From Companilactobacillus nuruki (GTDB lineage Bacteria; Bacillota; Bacilli; Lactobacillales; Lactobacillaceae): DNA of 64,000 bases. The translations under genes were made by a program, and so were the position numbers. Below, in pieces: positions 7,143 to 15,295 of the stretch. Under the pieces are notes generated by a model that searched no databases, had not been told where the DNA came from, and saw nothing but the letters and a program-made list of their open reading frames with translations. The DNA lies in the NCBI RefSeq assembly GCF_002872255.1, contig NZ_NIPR01000052.1, positions 142,797 through 206,796 of the forward strand. Reading direction: 5' to 3'. Every line of letters begins with the position of its first letter. The first letter of the stretch is position 1.

Positions 7143-7781
7143 ATGTTGAAATTAGAAAATATTACTAAAAGTTTTGATGGTAAAACCATTCTTGATAATC
7201 TAAATCTTGAAGTTGAAGATAACTCAATTCTCAGTATTGTTGGACCTAGTGGTGCCGGTAAAACTACTCTACTTCGTTGTATTGCTGGACTTGAAAAAGT
7301 TGATTCTGGAACTTTTACATTAAATAACCAACCTTTTGATCCATTTGACGAGTCAGTTAAAGAACGTGTCGTTGGAGTCGTTTTCCAAGATTTTAATCTC
7401 TTTCCCCACTTATCCGTTATGGAGAATATCTCTTTGGCTCCGGGATTAGTTTTAAAACAAGATAAAAATACTGTTCAAAAAAACGTAGACGAAATTTTGA
7501 ATCAATTAGGTTTAACAAGTCTCAAAGATCAATATCCATTTGAATTATCTGGTGGTCAAAAACAACGTGTTGCCATTGCCAGAGCCTTAGCCATGCAACC
7601 ACAAATTCTTTGTTACGATGAACCAACAAGTGCTCTAGATCCCAGCCTTCGTGATACCGTTGCACAAGTAATACTCGACTTGAAGAAAACAGGTATTACT
7701 CAAATAGTTATTACCCATGATCCTGATTTTGCTAAAAAAATTGCAGATCAATTGCTTGAAGTTAAACCACTTAATAATTAA
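7143..7781 (+). CDS. Amino-acid ABC transporter ATP-binding protein
   Basis: The 212-residue ATPase has Walker A GPSGAGKTT (about 34-42), a Q-loop in VVFQDFNLFP, signature LSGGQKQ (about 138-144), Walker B ILCYDEPTSALD and a switch His in ITHD. It lies 12 nt behind the permease and 19 nt before the binding protein. It powers import of the amino acid captured by the lipoprotein. The family is the PAAT/HisP type. Confidence 0.92.
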   Translation: MLKLENITKSFDGKTILDNLNLEVEDNSILSIVGPSGAGKTTLLRCIAGLEKVDSGTFTLNNQPFDPFDESVKERVVGVVFQDFNLFPHLSVMENISLAPGLVLKQDKNTVQKNVDEILNQLGLTSLKDQYPFELSGGQKQRVAIARALAMQPQILCYDEPTSALDPSLRDTVAQVILDLKKTGITQIVITHDPDFAKKIADQLLEVKPLNN

Positions 7782-7800
7782 TCATAGGGGGATTAATAAT

Positions 7801-8652
7801 ATGAAGAAAAAATTTTTAATATTCCTGACCTTATTAGCCTTCTTTAGTTTATTAACTGGTTGCAGCAATGATAAAAAATCAGTCGCACAAGAAGCTAATA
7901 CAACTGATACTTGGTCATCAATTAAAAAAAGAGGTCGGGTTATCATCGGCCTAGATGATACCTTTGTTCCAATGGGTTTTCGTGAAAAGAACGGAAAATT
8001 AGTCGGATATGATATTGATCTAGCTAAAGCAGTCTTTAAACAATATGGTATTAAGGCTGACTTTCAACCCATTGACTGGAATATGAAAGAAACTGAACTG
8101 CGTAATAGAACTATCGACTTAATCTGGAATGGATATACGATTACACCTGCCCGCAAGAATCAACTATTATTTTCTCGCCCTTACATGGCCAATCGTCAAG
8201 TTCTGGTAACCAAGACCGCCGAAAATATTACATCCTTTCAGGGTATGCAGGGTAAAACCCTTGGTGCACAAACTAGTTCTTCAGGTGCAAGTTTGTTAGA
8301 CGAAAAGCCCAAGATGTTAAAAGATTACATCAAAGGTAAAACTCCAGTGCTCTATGATTCTTTCAATAATGCTTTAATGGATCTGGATGATAATCGTATT
8401 CAAGGTTTACTAATCGATAGTGTTTATGCCGGATACTACATTAGTAAAGAAAAAGACCCCGCATCATATCGTGTGACACGTGGCGGCTTCGATGGTGAGG
8501 ATTTCGCTGTTGGTATGCGTAAAGGTGATAAAACTTTAAAGAGAAAAATCGACCAAGGACTACAAAATTTAGCCAATACCGGCGAACTACAAAAAATTAA
8601 TAAAAAATGGTTTGGTAATTCCGATAATTCTTTAATTCAACCTAAAAACTAA
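7801..8652 (+). CDS. Amino-acid ABC transporter substrate-binding lipoprotein
   Basis: The 283-residue SBP of family 3 starts at ATG 7801, with AGGGGG 9 nt upstream; a longer frame beginning inside the ATPase gene is not supported. It has a lipoprotein signal peptide of about 20 residues with lipobox LLTGC, so it is tethered to the outer face of the membrane. The mature part begins with SSIKKRGRVIIGLDDTFVPM, followed by GYDIDLAKAVFKQYG, the usual pattern for polar amino-acid binders. It completes the T-box-controlled transporter. A short ACTAATCTT/AAGATTAGT hairpin directly at its stop codon overlaps the left end of the repeat element that follows. Confidence 0.9.
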   Translation: MKKKFLIFLTLLAFFSLLTGCSNDKKSVAQEANTTDTWSSIKKRGRVIIGLDDTFVPMGFREKNGKLVGYDIDLAKAVFKQYGIKADFQPIDWNMKETELRNRTIDLIWNGYTITPARKNQLLFSRPYMANRQVLVTKTAENITSFQGMQGKTLGAQTSSSGASLLDEKPKMLKDYIKGKTPVLYDSFNNALMDLDDNRIQGLLIDSVYAGYYISKEKDPASYRVTRGGFDGEDFAVGMRKGDKTLKRKIDQGLQNLANTGELQKINKKWFGNSDNSLIQPKN

Positions 8653-8655
8653 TCT

Positions 8656-9225
8656 TTATTTAAGATTAGTTAGGGTGTAAGTACTTGTCGTCTTCCACAA
8701 AAATTAAAATTCGGCTGGAACGCTATGGACGCGACTTGAAACTCACGCTACGCGCGATTTCCAAGCTCGGTCTTTTACTAAGCGAGAAAACCACTCGCTA
8801 AGTAAAATTTCATAGCTGAGCCGATTTTAACTTTTGTTCCAGACTATACAACTGTTGTATGTTTTGCTATCAAAATAACTTTAGTTGTTCAAAATAAAAA
8901 ATCTGTATTGATTATCTAATCGTGTTTGTAATAGAACACATAGATATCAATGCAGATTTTTTTAATACTTTTAATATTTGTATTTATTGCAACGTTAAGC
9001 GACAAAATAGCAATGGTTATTTAGCACGTAACGGAGAAAGGATGATTTCAGCCAAGAAATTATTCTTAGCGGGTTTTCCCGCTTAGAATAAGGCCGGGCT
9101 TAGAGACAAGTGATCTTCTTGGCTTTAAGTCGTGCCCTTGGCGTTCCAAATCGTTCCTTTCGCAGCGGAGTGCGGCATCCAATCTATAAATCCGTCTCAC
9201 TTACACCCTAACTAAACTTAAATAA
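8656..9225. repeat. Structured non-coding element with 27-bp terminal inverted repeats (copy 1)
   Basis: The region between the transporter operon and the ADP-ribosylglycohydrolase gene is bounded by inverted repeats at 8656-8682 and 9199-9225 (26 of 27 bases match; core TTAGTTAGGGTGTAAGT). No long ORF is present. Inside lie two related modules in opposite orientation, about 8698-8850 (plus) and 9005-9190 (minus). Each contains GGAACG, CGACTT-AAA and a stem-loop of type CTAAGCG...CGCT(T)AG. A central hairpin, ATCTGTATTGAT with ATCAATGCAGAT (8896-8962), separates them. A shorter relative lies at 19553-19932. It resembles a MITE or a mobile structured RNA; no transposase is nearby. Confidence 0.7.
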
Positions 9226-9240
9226 GAATTCATAAGATAG

Positions 9241-10179
9241 CTACCGTGACTCTTTAATCGCAAAGGGTCCTATAATACTTTCAAGTAATTTTTTATTTCG
9301 TAGTTGACCTCTCCGAGTATCATTCACATGATCTTCTAAACATTCACAACTGCTCAATGTTCCTGTAATACTGGCAATGGTATCTGTATCATCACCCAAA
9401 TTCACTGCTAAAATAATTGCGTTATCAATGCTGGTGGAATTTAATACACACCAGACACAAGCCAATAGAGTATCCACTACATACCCCGTTGATTTAATAT
9501 TTTTCCTTAATAAACTACCAAAATCATCTTTAAACATGGCTTCAAATTGAGGTAATTCATCCAATTCAGCTGGACGATTTTTCAAAACTTCTGTAAGTTT
9601 TGCTGGTAAAGAATGTAATGTTGATATTAGGGCTTTGCCATTTAATAATTCGTGCAATATTTCCAAATATATATAACTCGCTACAATGGCTCTTGGATGA
9701 CGATGAGTCAAAGATGTATATTCCCTAGTTAATTTCAAGCGTACTTTAATATCCGATTCATTAACTAGATGAATTGCTAACGGAGCTAAACGCATCAGAG
9801 CTCCATTACCATTAGAATAAATACTCGTATCCCCACACTCTAAAGCCGGATAATGCCTTACAGACCAATTCCTAATTGCTTTTGAACAAGTATTTCCTAT
9901 TCCAAAAGTCATTTTGTCGGGAGTATATTCATTATGAAACACATAACTCTCAAATTTTTTCATTAAATCCTCATAGCTACCTTGATCGGTCAGATTCTTC
10001 ATCAAAGGTAATGAAAATGAGGTATCATCTGACCAAGCCCCTAGTGGTTGCTTCCATGTACCAAATTCAGTCATCGAATCAATACTATAGGAGTCTCGTT
10101 TCTCAAATTCTACCGGTACACCTAACGCATCCCCAACTATACCCGCATATAAAATGTTTTCTATTTGATATTTCAGAAT
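9241..10179 (-). CDS. ADP-ribosylglycohydrolase family protein (DraG/ARH), non-ATG start
   Basis: The C-terminal GDDTDTIASITGTLSS motif and the WSDDTSF and NGNGALMRLAPLA motifs identify an ADP-ribosyl-glycohydrolase, a dinuclear metal enzyme that removes ADP-ribose from targets. The first ATG at 10074 would remove the conserved N-terminal helix. Upstream in the same frame the sequence reads ENILYAGIVGDALGVPVEF, the family's opening metal-site motif, with no stop until a TGA just behind GGAGGTG. The only start codons available next to this SD are ATT (10179), CTG (10176) or ATA (10182). I therefore place the start at 10179, giving 312 residues, the usual family length. Alternatively an ATG was recently lost. 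The cellular target is unknown. Confidence 0.82.
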   Translation of the reverse strand: MLKYQIENILYAGIVGDALGVPVEFEKRDSYSIDSMTEFGTWKQPLGAWSDDTSFSLPLMKNLTDQGSYEDLMKKFESYVFHNEYTPDKMTFGIGNTCSKAIRNWSVRHYPALECGDTSIYSNGNGALMRLAPLAIHLVNESDIKVRLKLTREYTSLTHRHPRAIVASYIYLEILHELLNGKALISTLHSLPAKLTEVLKNRPAELDELPQFEAMFKDDFGSLLRKNIKSTGYVVDTLLACVWCVLNSTSIDNAIILAVNLGDDTDTIASITGTLSSCECLEDHVNDTRRGQLRNKKLLESIIGPFAIKESR

Positions 10180-10200
10180 TATTTTTCACCTCCAATTTAA

Positions 10201-10237
10201 AAAAACTGAGACTAAATTATATTCAGTCTCAGTTTTT
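10201..10237 (-). terminator. Terminator behind the small membrane ORF
   Basis: Inverted repeat AAAAACTGAGACT / AGTCTCAGTTTTT with an 11-nt loop and a T-run on the minus strand, 56 nt after the stop of the 34-residue ORF. It also isolates the ADP-ribosylglycohydrolase gene from upstream transcription. Confidence 0.75.
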
Positions 10238-10292
10238 GTAGTCTTCTATTAAAGAATACTACATTTTTTCCCATCTATAAGCATGTTTAATC

Positions 10293-10397
10293 CTAAAAAA
10301 TCAGAAGAATGAAAGCTAAAAAAATACCAAACATAGCTAACCAACTAACTCTTCTTTTATCATCAAAATTCTTCCGCAAATTTTTATTCATAAGCAT
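10293..10397 (-). CDS. Small single-span membrane protein (34 aa)
   Basis: The ORF starts MLMNKNLRKNFDDKRR and continues into one hydrophobic helix (about residues 18-34) that runs to the stop. A GGAGG lies 4 nt before the first ATG (10397) and 10 nt before the second (10391), either of which could be the start. A good terminator follows. The positive-inside arrangement suggests an N-in membrane peptide. I do not recognise a family; a leaderless toxin-like peptide, a small regulatory membrane protein or a chance ORF are possible. The good ribosome site plus terminator makes it more likely real than not. Confidence 0.5.
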   Translation of the reverse strand: MLMNKNLRKNFDDKRRVSWLAMFGIFLAFILLIF

Positions 10398-10608
10398 TAT
10401 GCCTCCATGCCTAAGAAAGTTATATCATCTAAATATCTTAATGAAAAGGCTTTTTCAGAAAACTTAACAATTAATTTTTTTATATTATTCCTTGGGGTTT
10501 TGCTAACTATTAAGGAAGAATTTCTTCTTCTTCGCAGTATTTTTTTAAGCATTTTCAAAACAATTAAGTATAATTAAAATATACATATAAAGGAGCATTA
10601 TTTTACTC

Positions 10609-11082
10609 ATGAATAAAAAAAATCGTGTTTATTTAGCCGGACCTTTCTTCAGTGAACAACAAATCAAACGGCTTGATGAAATTCAGAAATTACTAGAAGA
10701 GAATCCCACAATCGGTGATATCTTTAGACCTGGCAAGGACGAATACACTAATGCAGAATTTGGATCTTTTGAATGGCAAACTGCGGTCTACAAACACGAT
10801 ATTAATAACATTAACGTTTCGGATGTAGTAGTAGCAATGTTAGACTATAAAATAGAAGAACATGAGATGGAGCCCGACTCTGGAACAATGTGGGAATGCG
10901 GATATGCCATTGCCAATAACGTCCCTGTTATTGCCGTTAGAAACGTCACTGATGAACCGTTAAATCTAATGTTAGCTGGTAGCTTAACCGCATTCTTCAA
11001 CGGAACTGATAGTATTAAAGAATTAAAGAACTATGATTTCAATTCATTAATGACACGTTATGAAAACGTAAAGGTACTCTAG
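10609..11082 (+). CDS. Nucleoside 2-deoxyribosyltransferase
   Basis: This 157-residue enzyme exchanges bases between 2'-deoxyribonucleosides and free purines or pyrimidines in salvage. The N-terminal VYLAGPFFSEQQ motif binds the base and sugar. The DSGTMWECGYA motif (about 90-100) contains the catalytic Glu96. Length matches Lactobacillus leichmannii-type enzymes. The start ATG follows AAAGGAG. It is followed 10 nt later by a TetR regulator and is probably co-transcribed with it. Confidence 0.92.
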   Translation: MNKKNRVYLAGPFFSEQQIKRLDEIQKLLEENPTIGDIFRPGKDEYTNAEFGSFEWQTAVYKHDINNINVSDVVVAMLDYKIEEHEMEPDSGTMWECGYAIANNVPVIAVRNVTDEPLNLMLAGSLTAFFNGTDSIKELKNYDFNSLMTRYENVKVL

Positions 11083-11092
11083 GAGGAGCATA

Positions 11093-11644
11093 ATGTCACA
11101 AGTAACACAACGTACTGAAAAATCTATCATTACCGCAATGGTTTCACTACTCCAAAAAAAACCATTTGAAAAAATCACCGTTGGTGATATTTGTGATGAA
11201 GCCTTAATCAATCACAGTACCTTTTATCGTTATTTCAATGACAAATATGCTCTGTTGCATGCTGTATTTTCATTTTTATTAGATGATTTATTGAACAATA
11301 CATCTAATGCTAAAACAATCGTTTACCAAATAGCTGATTTTATGGAGAAGAATAGTAGCTTTATCCATCATATTTCCCCACAATATCAAACTAAAGCAAA
11401 TCTCTATCCAGAGTTTAGAAGTATTCTGCATGACATCGTCCAAACTAAAAGCAAAGATCCCAACAGTCAAAATGATCCTCTGATCAAAATGATCACGGAA
11501 TCAGACGCGCCTGAATTGATGATTAGTTTTATAGTTGGTGGATTAATCGGGTTAGTTGAATATTTAGAAGATAACGATTTTAATGTTTCCAGAGATAAAT
11601 TTATTGAATTTACCGAAAATTTCTTTGCTAAGTGGTCAAAATAA
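11093..11644 (+). CDS. TetR/AcrR family transcriptional regulator
   Basis: The N-terminal helix-turn-helix (about 8-55) contains KITVGDICDEALINHSTFYRYF, a typical TetR recognition region. The remaining helical C-terminal domain (about 60-183) would bind a ligand. SD AGGAGG is 7 nt before the ATG. It sits between the deoxyribosyltransferase and a CynX-like MFS transporter; the transporter is the most likely target. No clear perfect palindrome is visible, but ACACTTGTACGTGT at 11690-11703 is a candidate site. Confidence 0.85.
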   Translation: MSQVTQRTEKSIITAMVSLLQKKPFEKITVGDICDEALINHSTFYRYFNDKYALLHAVFSFLLDDLLNNTSNAKTIVYQIADFMEKNSSFIHHISPQYQTKANLYPEFRSILHDIVQTKSKDPNSQNDPLIKMITESDAPELMISFIVGGLIGLVEYLEDNDFNVSRDKFIEFTENFFAKWSK

Positions 11645-11657
11645 TATGGAGAGAATT

Positions 11658-11735
11658 ATGTCGAATTGGCATGATTCTTTTTTTAGTTTACACTTGTACG
11701 TGTTAATTCCATTACAAAGGAGAAAACAGAGATGA
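11658..11735 (+). CDS. Possible 25-residue leader peptide overlapping the MFS start
   Basis: GGAGAG is followed after 4 nt by ATG and an ORF reading MSNWHDSFFSLHLYVLIPLQ and ending RRKQR. Its TGA overlaps the ATG of the MFS gene (ATGA arrangement), as in translational coupling. It could be a short upstream coding region or chance. No homologue is recognised. Confidence 0.3.
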   Translation: MSNWHDSFFSLHLYVLIPLQRRKQR

Positions 11736-12910
11736 ACTCATCTAAAATAAATAAAAACTGGTTTCTATTAAGTATGATGCTGATAGCCGCCAACTTACGT
11801 TTACCCATTACAATTATTCCACCATTATTAAGCACCATTGAAAAAAATCTTGGTATACCAAAATCCTTAGCTGGTTTGATTACATCCATTCCATTAATAA
11901 CTTTTGCTATTCTTTCACCATTTATTGTCAAAGTTGCGAAAAAATTTGGTAATGAATTAACTATCTTTGTTTTTTTCATTATCCTCATTATTGGTAGTTA
12001 TTTGCGAATCATCCCTTCAGTTTGGACTTTGATGTTTGGAACTTTCTTAGCCGGAATTGGTATCGACAGTGGTAATGTTTTGGTTCCCGCTCTGATCAAA
12101 GACCACCTTCCCAATCAAATCCCTCTTGGAACCAGTCTTTACACAATGTCGATGCTATTAGTTGGAGCTATTGGTACTGCCTTATCAGGAATATTGATAA
12201 CTAAAATTAATCTTCAATCTACACTTGCGCTTCTTTCTGCCATAGCAGTTATTGCTTTAATATTTTGGATTCCCAATTTAAAATACAATCAACGCGAAAG
12301 TTACAAATCATCTAAAACTCCGAAATACCATAGTGTTTGGAATCAATCTCTGGGTTGGCTAATAACTGCTTTCTTTGGTTTCCAATCTCTAGTTTATTAT
12401 TCGCTAATCACTTGGTTGCCATCAGTTTTAGAAACCCACGGCATAAGCACAATCTCTGCTAGTAATTTATTAACCGTTTTACAATTAAGCGGATTACCTT
12501 GTTCATTCGTCGTACCTTATTTATCAACTAAAAAAAGCGGCATGAAAGCATTGTTATCAATGTTATTTTTAGGTTACGCCATTGCCCCATTGGGATATTT
12601 ACTTTCAACTAATAATATAGTCTTTCTAACAACTATTACTGTATTAACCGGCTTTGGTTCTGGATTAGCTTTCAACATGGCTGTTGTCTTCTTTACTGAA
12701 AAAACTACTAACCCTTATCAAACCGCTGAAGTTTCTGGTATGGCCCAATCAGCTGGGTACTTACTGGCCGCAATTGGTCCAGTAATGTTTGGATTCTTGG
12801 AAAATATTACTAGTTCTTGGAATATTGTTATTATATTACTAGCCTTCATGTCAATATTATTGACATTATCTGGAACCTTCATTTCTCGTCATAAACCTAT
12901 TGTTGAATAA
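11732..12910 (+). CDS. CynX/NimT-type MFS transporter
   Basis: The 392-residue protein has twelve hydrophobic segments. The N-terminal ANLRLPITIIPPLLSTIEKNLG pattern and the later GIGIDSGNVLVPALIKDHLP match the CynX/NimT (2-nitroimidazole/cyanate) group of the major facilitator superfamily. The substrate is unknown. Start ATG follows AAAGGAG. Genomic position behind a TetR regulator suggests drug- or metabolite-induced efflux. Confidence 0.85.
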   Translation: MNSSKINKNWFLLSMMLIAANLRLPITIIPPLLSTIEKNLGIPKSLAGLITSIPLITFAILSPFIVKVAKKFGNELTIFVFFIILIIGSYLRIIPSVWTLMFGTFLAGIGIDSGNVLVPALIKDHLPNQIPLGTSLYTMSMLLVGAIGTALSGILITKINLQSTLALLSAIAVIALIFWIPNLKYNQRESYKSSKTPKYHSVWNQSLGWLITAFFGFQSLVYYSLITWLPSVLETHGISTISASNLLTVLQLSGLPCSFVVPYLSTKKSGMKALLSMLFLGYAIAPLGYLLSTNNIVFLTTITVLTGFGSGLAFNMAVVFFTEKTTNPYQTAEVSGMAQSAGYLLAAIGPVMFGFLENITSSWNIVIILLAFMSILLTLSGTFISRHKPIVE

Positions 12911-12913
12911 ACT

Positions 12914-12952
12914 AAATATCATATCTGAAAATAGCAGATATGGTATTTTTTT
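12914..12952 (+). terminator. Terminator after CynX-like MFS gene
   Basis: A stem of AAATATCATATCTG with CAGATATGGTATTT (one G-U pair) and a 7-nt loop is followed by seven T. Confidence 0.85.
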
Positions 12953-13032
12953 GTTTTATTAAACATTCCAATTTATAATTAACTAATCGCGCAAATAAAT
13001 CGTTACATACACATACATAGGAGAAAATATAT

Positions 13033-13686
13033 ATGAAAAATCTATTCTTTGATTTTGATGGAACTATCGCTAATACTCAAGAGGGAGTCATCAATGCGTT
13101 AAAGTACATGGCTAATGAATTAAGTATGAAAGATTTAGGCGAAGATACCTATAAAAAGTTTATTGGTCCTGCCTTGCCAGACAGCTTGGAAAAATACTAT
13201 CCTGATTTTTCCAAGAATGACTACCCAAAAGCTATCAAAACTTATCAAAACTATTACAACGATAAGGGTATTTACCAATTAGAATTATATCCGAATATGA
13301 AAAAAATTTTATCTAAATTAAAAGACTCTGGATATAATCTTTATGTATCTTCCGTCAAGCCTGAATCTTTAATAAAAATATTAATCCCTCATTTAGAATT
13401 AAGTGATTATTTCTCCAGTTTATATGGTGCTTCGGATGATGAGATAACAAGAAATTCTAAACAAGCCATTCTGAAATATGGTCTTGAGTTGAGCAACGCA
13501 AAACCTCAAGACTCCCTGATGATCGGCGATCGAATGACTGATATGCAAGGAGGAATCGCCAATAACGTTCATACTTTGGGAATTACATATGGCTTTGGCG
13601 ATCACGATGAATTGTCTGAATCAGGAGCCGAGTTTATTGTTGATAGCGTCAATGAAATCCCTAACGGTATAAAACAATTTAACTAG
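13033..13686 (+). CDS. HAD-superfamily hydrolase, phosphoglycolate phosphatase-like
   Basis: The 217-residue HAD phosphatase has nucleophile motif DFDGT (Asp7 and Asp9), motif II VSSVKPES (about 104-111), motif III Lys near NSKQAILKYG and motif IV MIGDRMTDMQGG (about 157-168). The helical cap between residues 15 and 80 is the Gph/PgmB-type C1 cap. Substrate is not determinable: phosphoglycolate or another sugar phosphate, or a nucleotide. It lies 9 nt before the YdcF-like gene in the same operon. Confidence 0.88.
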   Translation: MKNLFFDFDGTIANTQEGVINALKYMANELSMKDLGEDTYKKFIGPALPDSLEKYYPDFSKNDYPKAIKTYQNYYNDKGIYQLELYPNMKKILSKLKDSGYNLYVSSVKPESLIKILIPHLELSDYFSSLYGASDDEITRNSKQAILKYGLELSNAKPQDSLMIGDRMTDMQGGIANNVHTLGITYGFGDHDELSESGAEFIVDSVNEIPNGIKQFN

Positions 13687-13695
13687 AGGTTTATT

Positions 13696-14499
13696 ATGAA
13701 ATTTGTTCAAAAAGATATTGATAATTTCAATTTACTAGGAACGTTCTGTGGCCAGCGTGATCTTCCTGACCTAACCCCAACCAGTCTTCAAAATAGCTAT
13801 AATCTAAAACAAACAGATGTCTTTGTTTTATTTGGTGGCAGTATCCTTTATGGAGTCGATGTTTTAGCAGATGCAATTAAAAATAAAATTGCTAAAAGTT
13901 ATATCATTGTTGGTGGTTTTGGTCATACTACTGCCACACTACAAAAATCAGTTATAGAAAAATATCCAGATATTAAAGCTACAAAAATGCAAGAAGCAGA
14001 ATTATTTGCAATCTTACTAAAAAAGCGATTTGGATTACAAGTTGATTTTTTAGAAACCAAATCAACAAACTGTGGTAATAATATCACTTACTTACTTGAA
14101 TTATTAAAGAATAAAAAAATCAATTATAGTTCTATAATTCTCACTCAAGATGCAACAATGCAAAGACGCATGAGTGCTTGCCTTCGAAAATATGTTGGAT
14201 CAAATGTGCAAATTATCAATTACGCCACTTATGAAGTACAACTAAAATTATCAAATAAGAATTTATATTTCGACCAAGATTTTCTAGGTATGTGGAAACC
14301 AGAGCGTTATCAAAAATTATTAATGGGAGAAATACCCAGACTGACTGATAATTCAACTGGCTATGGACCTAATGGAAAAAATTTTATTGCCCATGTTGAC
14401 ATCCCTCAAAACGTTATAACGGCCTATCAATCACTGAACAAAAAATATCCTGAATTGAATCGCCTTAGTAATAATTTATATTCTTCTAAAAAAAATTAA
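13696..14499 (+). CDS. YdcF-like (DUF218/ElyC-SanA) protein
   Basis: The 267-residue protein carries the DUF218 fold. VFVLFGGSILYGVDVLADAI contains the nucleotide-like GG motif near residue 47, followed by YIIVGGFGHTTAT, TKSTNCGNNITYLLELL and SIILTQDATMQRRMSA. There is no signal peptide or membrane helix, so it is of the soluble YdcF type rather than the membrane-bound SanA/ElyC type. YdcF was reported to bind S-adenosylmethionine but its reaction is unknown. Co-transcribed with the HAD phosphatase. Confidence 0.82.
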   Translation: MKFVQKDIDNFNLLGTFCGQRDLPDLTPTSLQNSYNLKQTDVFVLFGGSILYGVDVLADAIKNKIAKSYIIVGGFGHTTATLQKSVIEKYPDIKATKMQEAELFAILLKKRFGLQVDFLETKSTNCGNNITYLLELLKNKKINYSSIILTQDATMQRRMSACLRKYVGSNVQIINYATYEVQLKLSNKNLYFDQDFLGMWKPERYQKLLMGEIPRLTDNSTGYGPNGKNFIAHVDIPQNVITAYQSLNKKYPELNRLSNNLYSSKKN

Positions 14500-14612
14500 A
14501 CATTTTCCTTGCTATGAAACGGGTTCTATAGAATATCATCATTCTTGTAGAGAAGTTAAGACATGTCGAACCGCTTCGTTGAATTAATAATAATGCAAGG
14601 GAGATCATAATT

Positions 14613-15056
14613 ATGTTTAAAATTTTTAGAAAAAATCACACAACCGCAAATATTGAATTAGAAGATAACAATCAATTGAGCGCTTTAAAATTAGCTGCAA
14701 AGAAAACTGCTGAGGAATTTGGTGTTGACGAACAAAATATTCAAAGTAGCATTTTCGCTAGTGCAGCTCAAGGAAATACAATTATTGAGAACCGTGCCGT
14801 CTTTATGTTTGCAACCAGTGACAAAAAGAGCCGTGTGCATACAATGATGATGACTTTTAAAGATCCAATTGCTTGGGGAAATGATAAAACACCTATTGAT
14901 TATCTAATCGTTGGTATGTTCCCCGATGATACTTCTCAAGACACTGTTAATAATGTTATTGAAAAAATTTCTGATAAACTAAAATCGGCTAATTTGGATG
15001 ATATTAAATTCAATGATGGTCAATTAAATAAATTGAACCAATCATTTACTGACTAA
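14613..15056 (+). CDS. Conserved hypothetical protein, 147 aa
   Basis: A soluble alpha/beta protein with a basic N-terminus (MFKIFRKNH), a helix ALKLAAKKTAEEFGV, a strand segment RAVFMFATSDKKSRVHTMMMTF, and a C-terminal half containing two helices. There is no signal peptide, membrane helix or metal motif. I do not recognise a family. SD AAGGGAG lies about 8 nt before the ATG and a strong terminator follows, so it is a real monocistronic gene. Confidence 0.65.
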   Translation: MFKIFRKNHTTANIELEDNNQLSALKLAAKKTAEEFGVDEQNIQSSIFASAAQGNTIIENRAVFMFATSDKKSRVHTMMMTFKDPIAWGNDKTPIDYLIVGMFPDDTSQDTVNNVIEKISDKLKSANLDDIKFNDGQLNKLNQSFTD

Positions 15057-15086
15057 AATATAAAAAACTCTATTTATAAATACTAA

Positions 15087-15121
15087 AAACCTAGTAATCA
15101 ATTATGATTACTAGGTTTATT
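15087..15121 (+). terminator. Terminator after the 147-aa hypothetical gene
   Basis: Inverted repeat AAACCTAGTAATC / GATTACTAGGTTT with a 6-nt loop, followed by TATTTATTT. The stem core resembles the terminators at 3111 and 25420 (CTAGTAATC), a recurring terminator design here. Confidence 0.8.
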
Positions 15122-15213
15122 TATTTCGATAAACAAGTGAAACCATCCTAGAAATTAATAAAGCTTTCAAAACCTATTCCAATACTTTTCATTTGTTTAA
15201 TACCTTAAGCTAC

Positions 15214-15278
15214 TTGTTTGAATTTTTTTCTTGTGCTATTATACGTTCAAGCAAAATAAATGACGACAGTGAGCGTCA
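15214..15278 (+). promoter_or_regulatory. Promoter and inverted repeat upstream of AAHS-type MFS
   Basis: TTGTTT at 15214-15219 and TATTAT at 15237-15242 are separated by 17 nt. Downstream of the expected start, TGACG-N8-CGTCA (15261-15278) forms an inverted repeat that could be an operator in the 5' leader or a short RNA hairpin. No dedicated regulator is adjacent except the later MarR. Confidence 0.5.
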
Positions 15279-15295
15279 ATTTTGGAGGGAATAAT

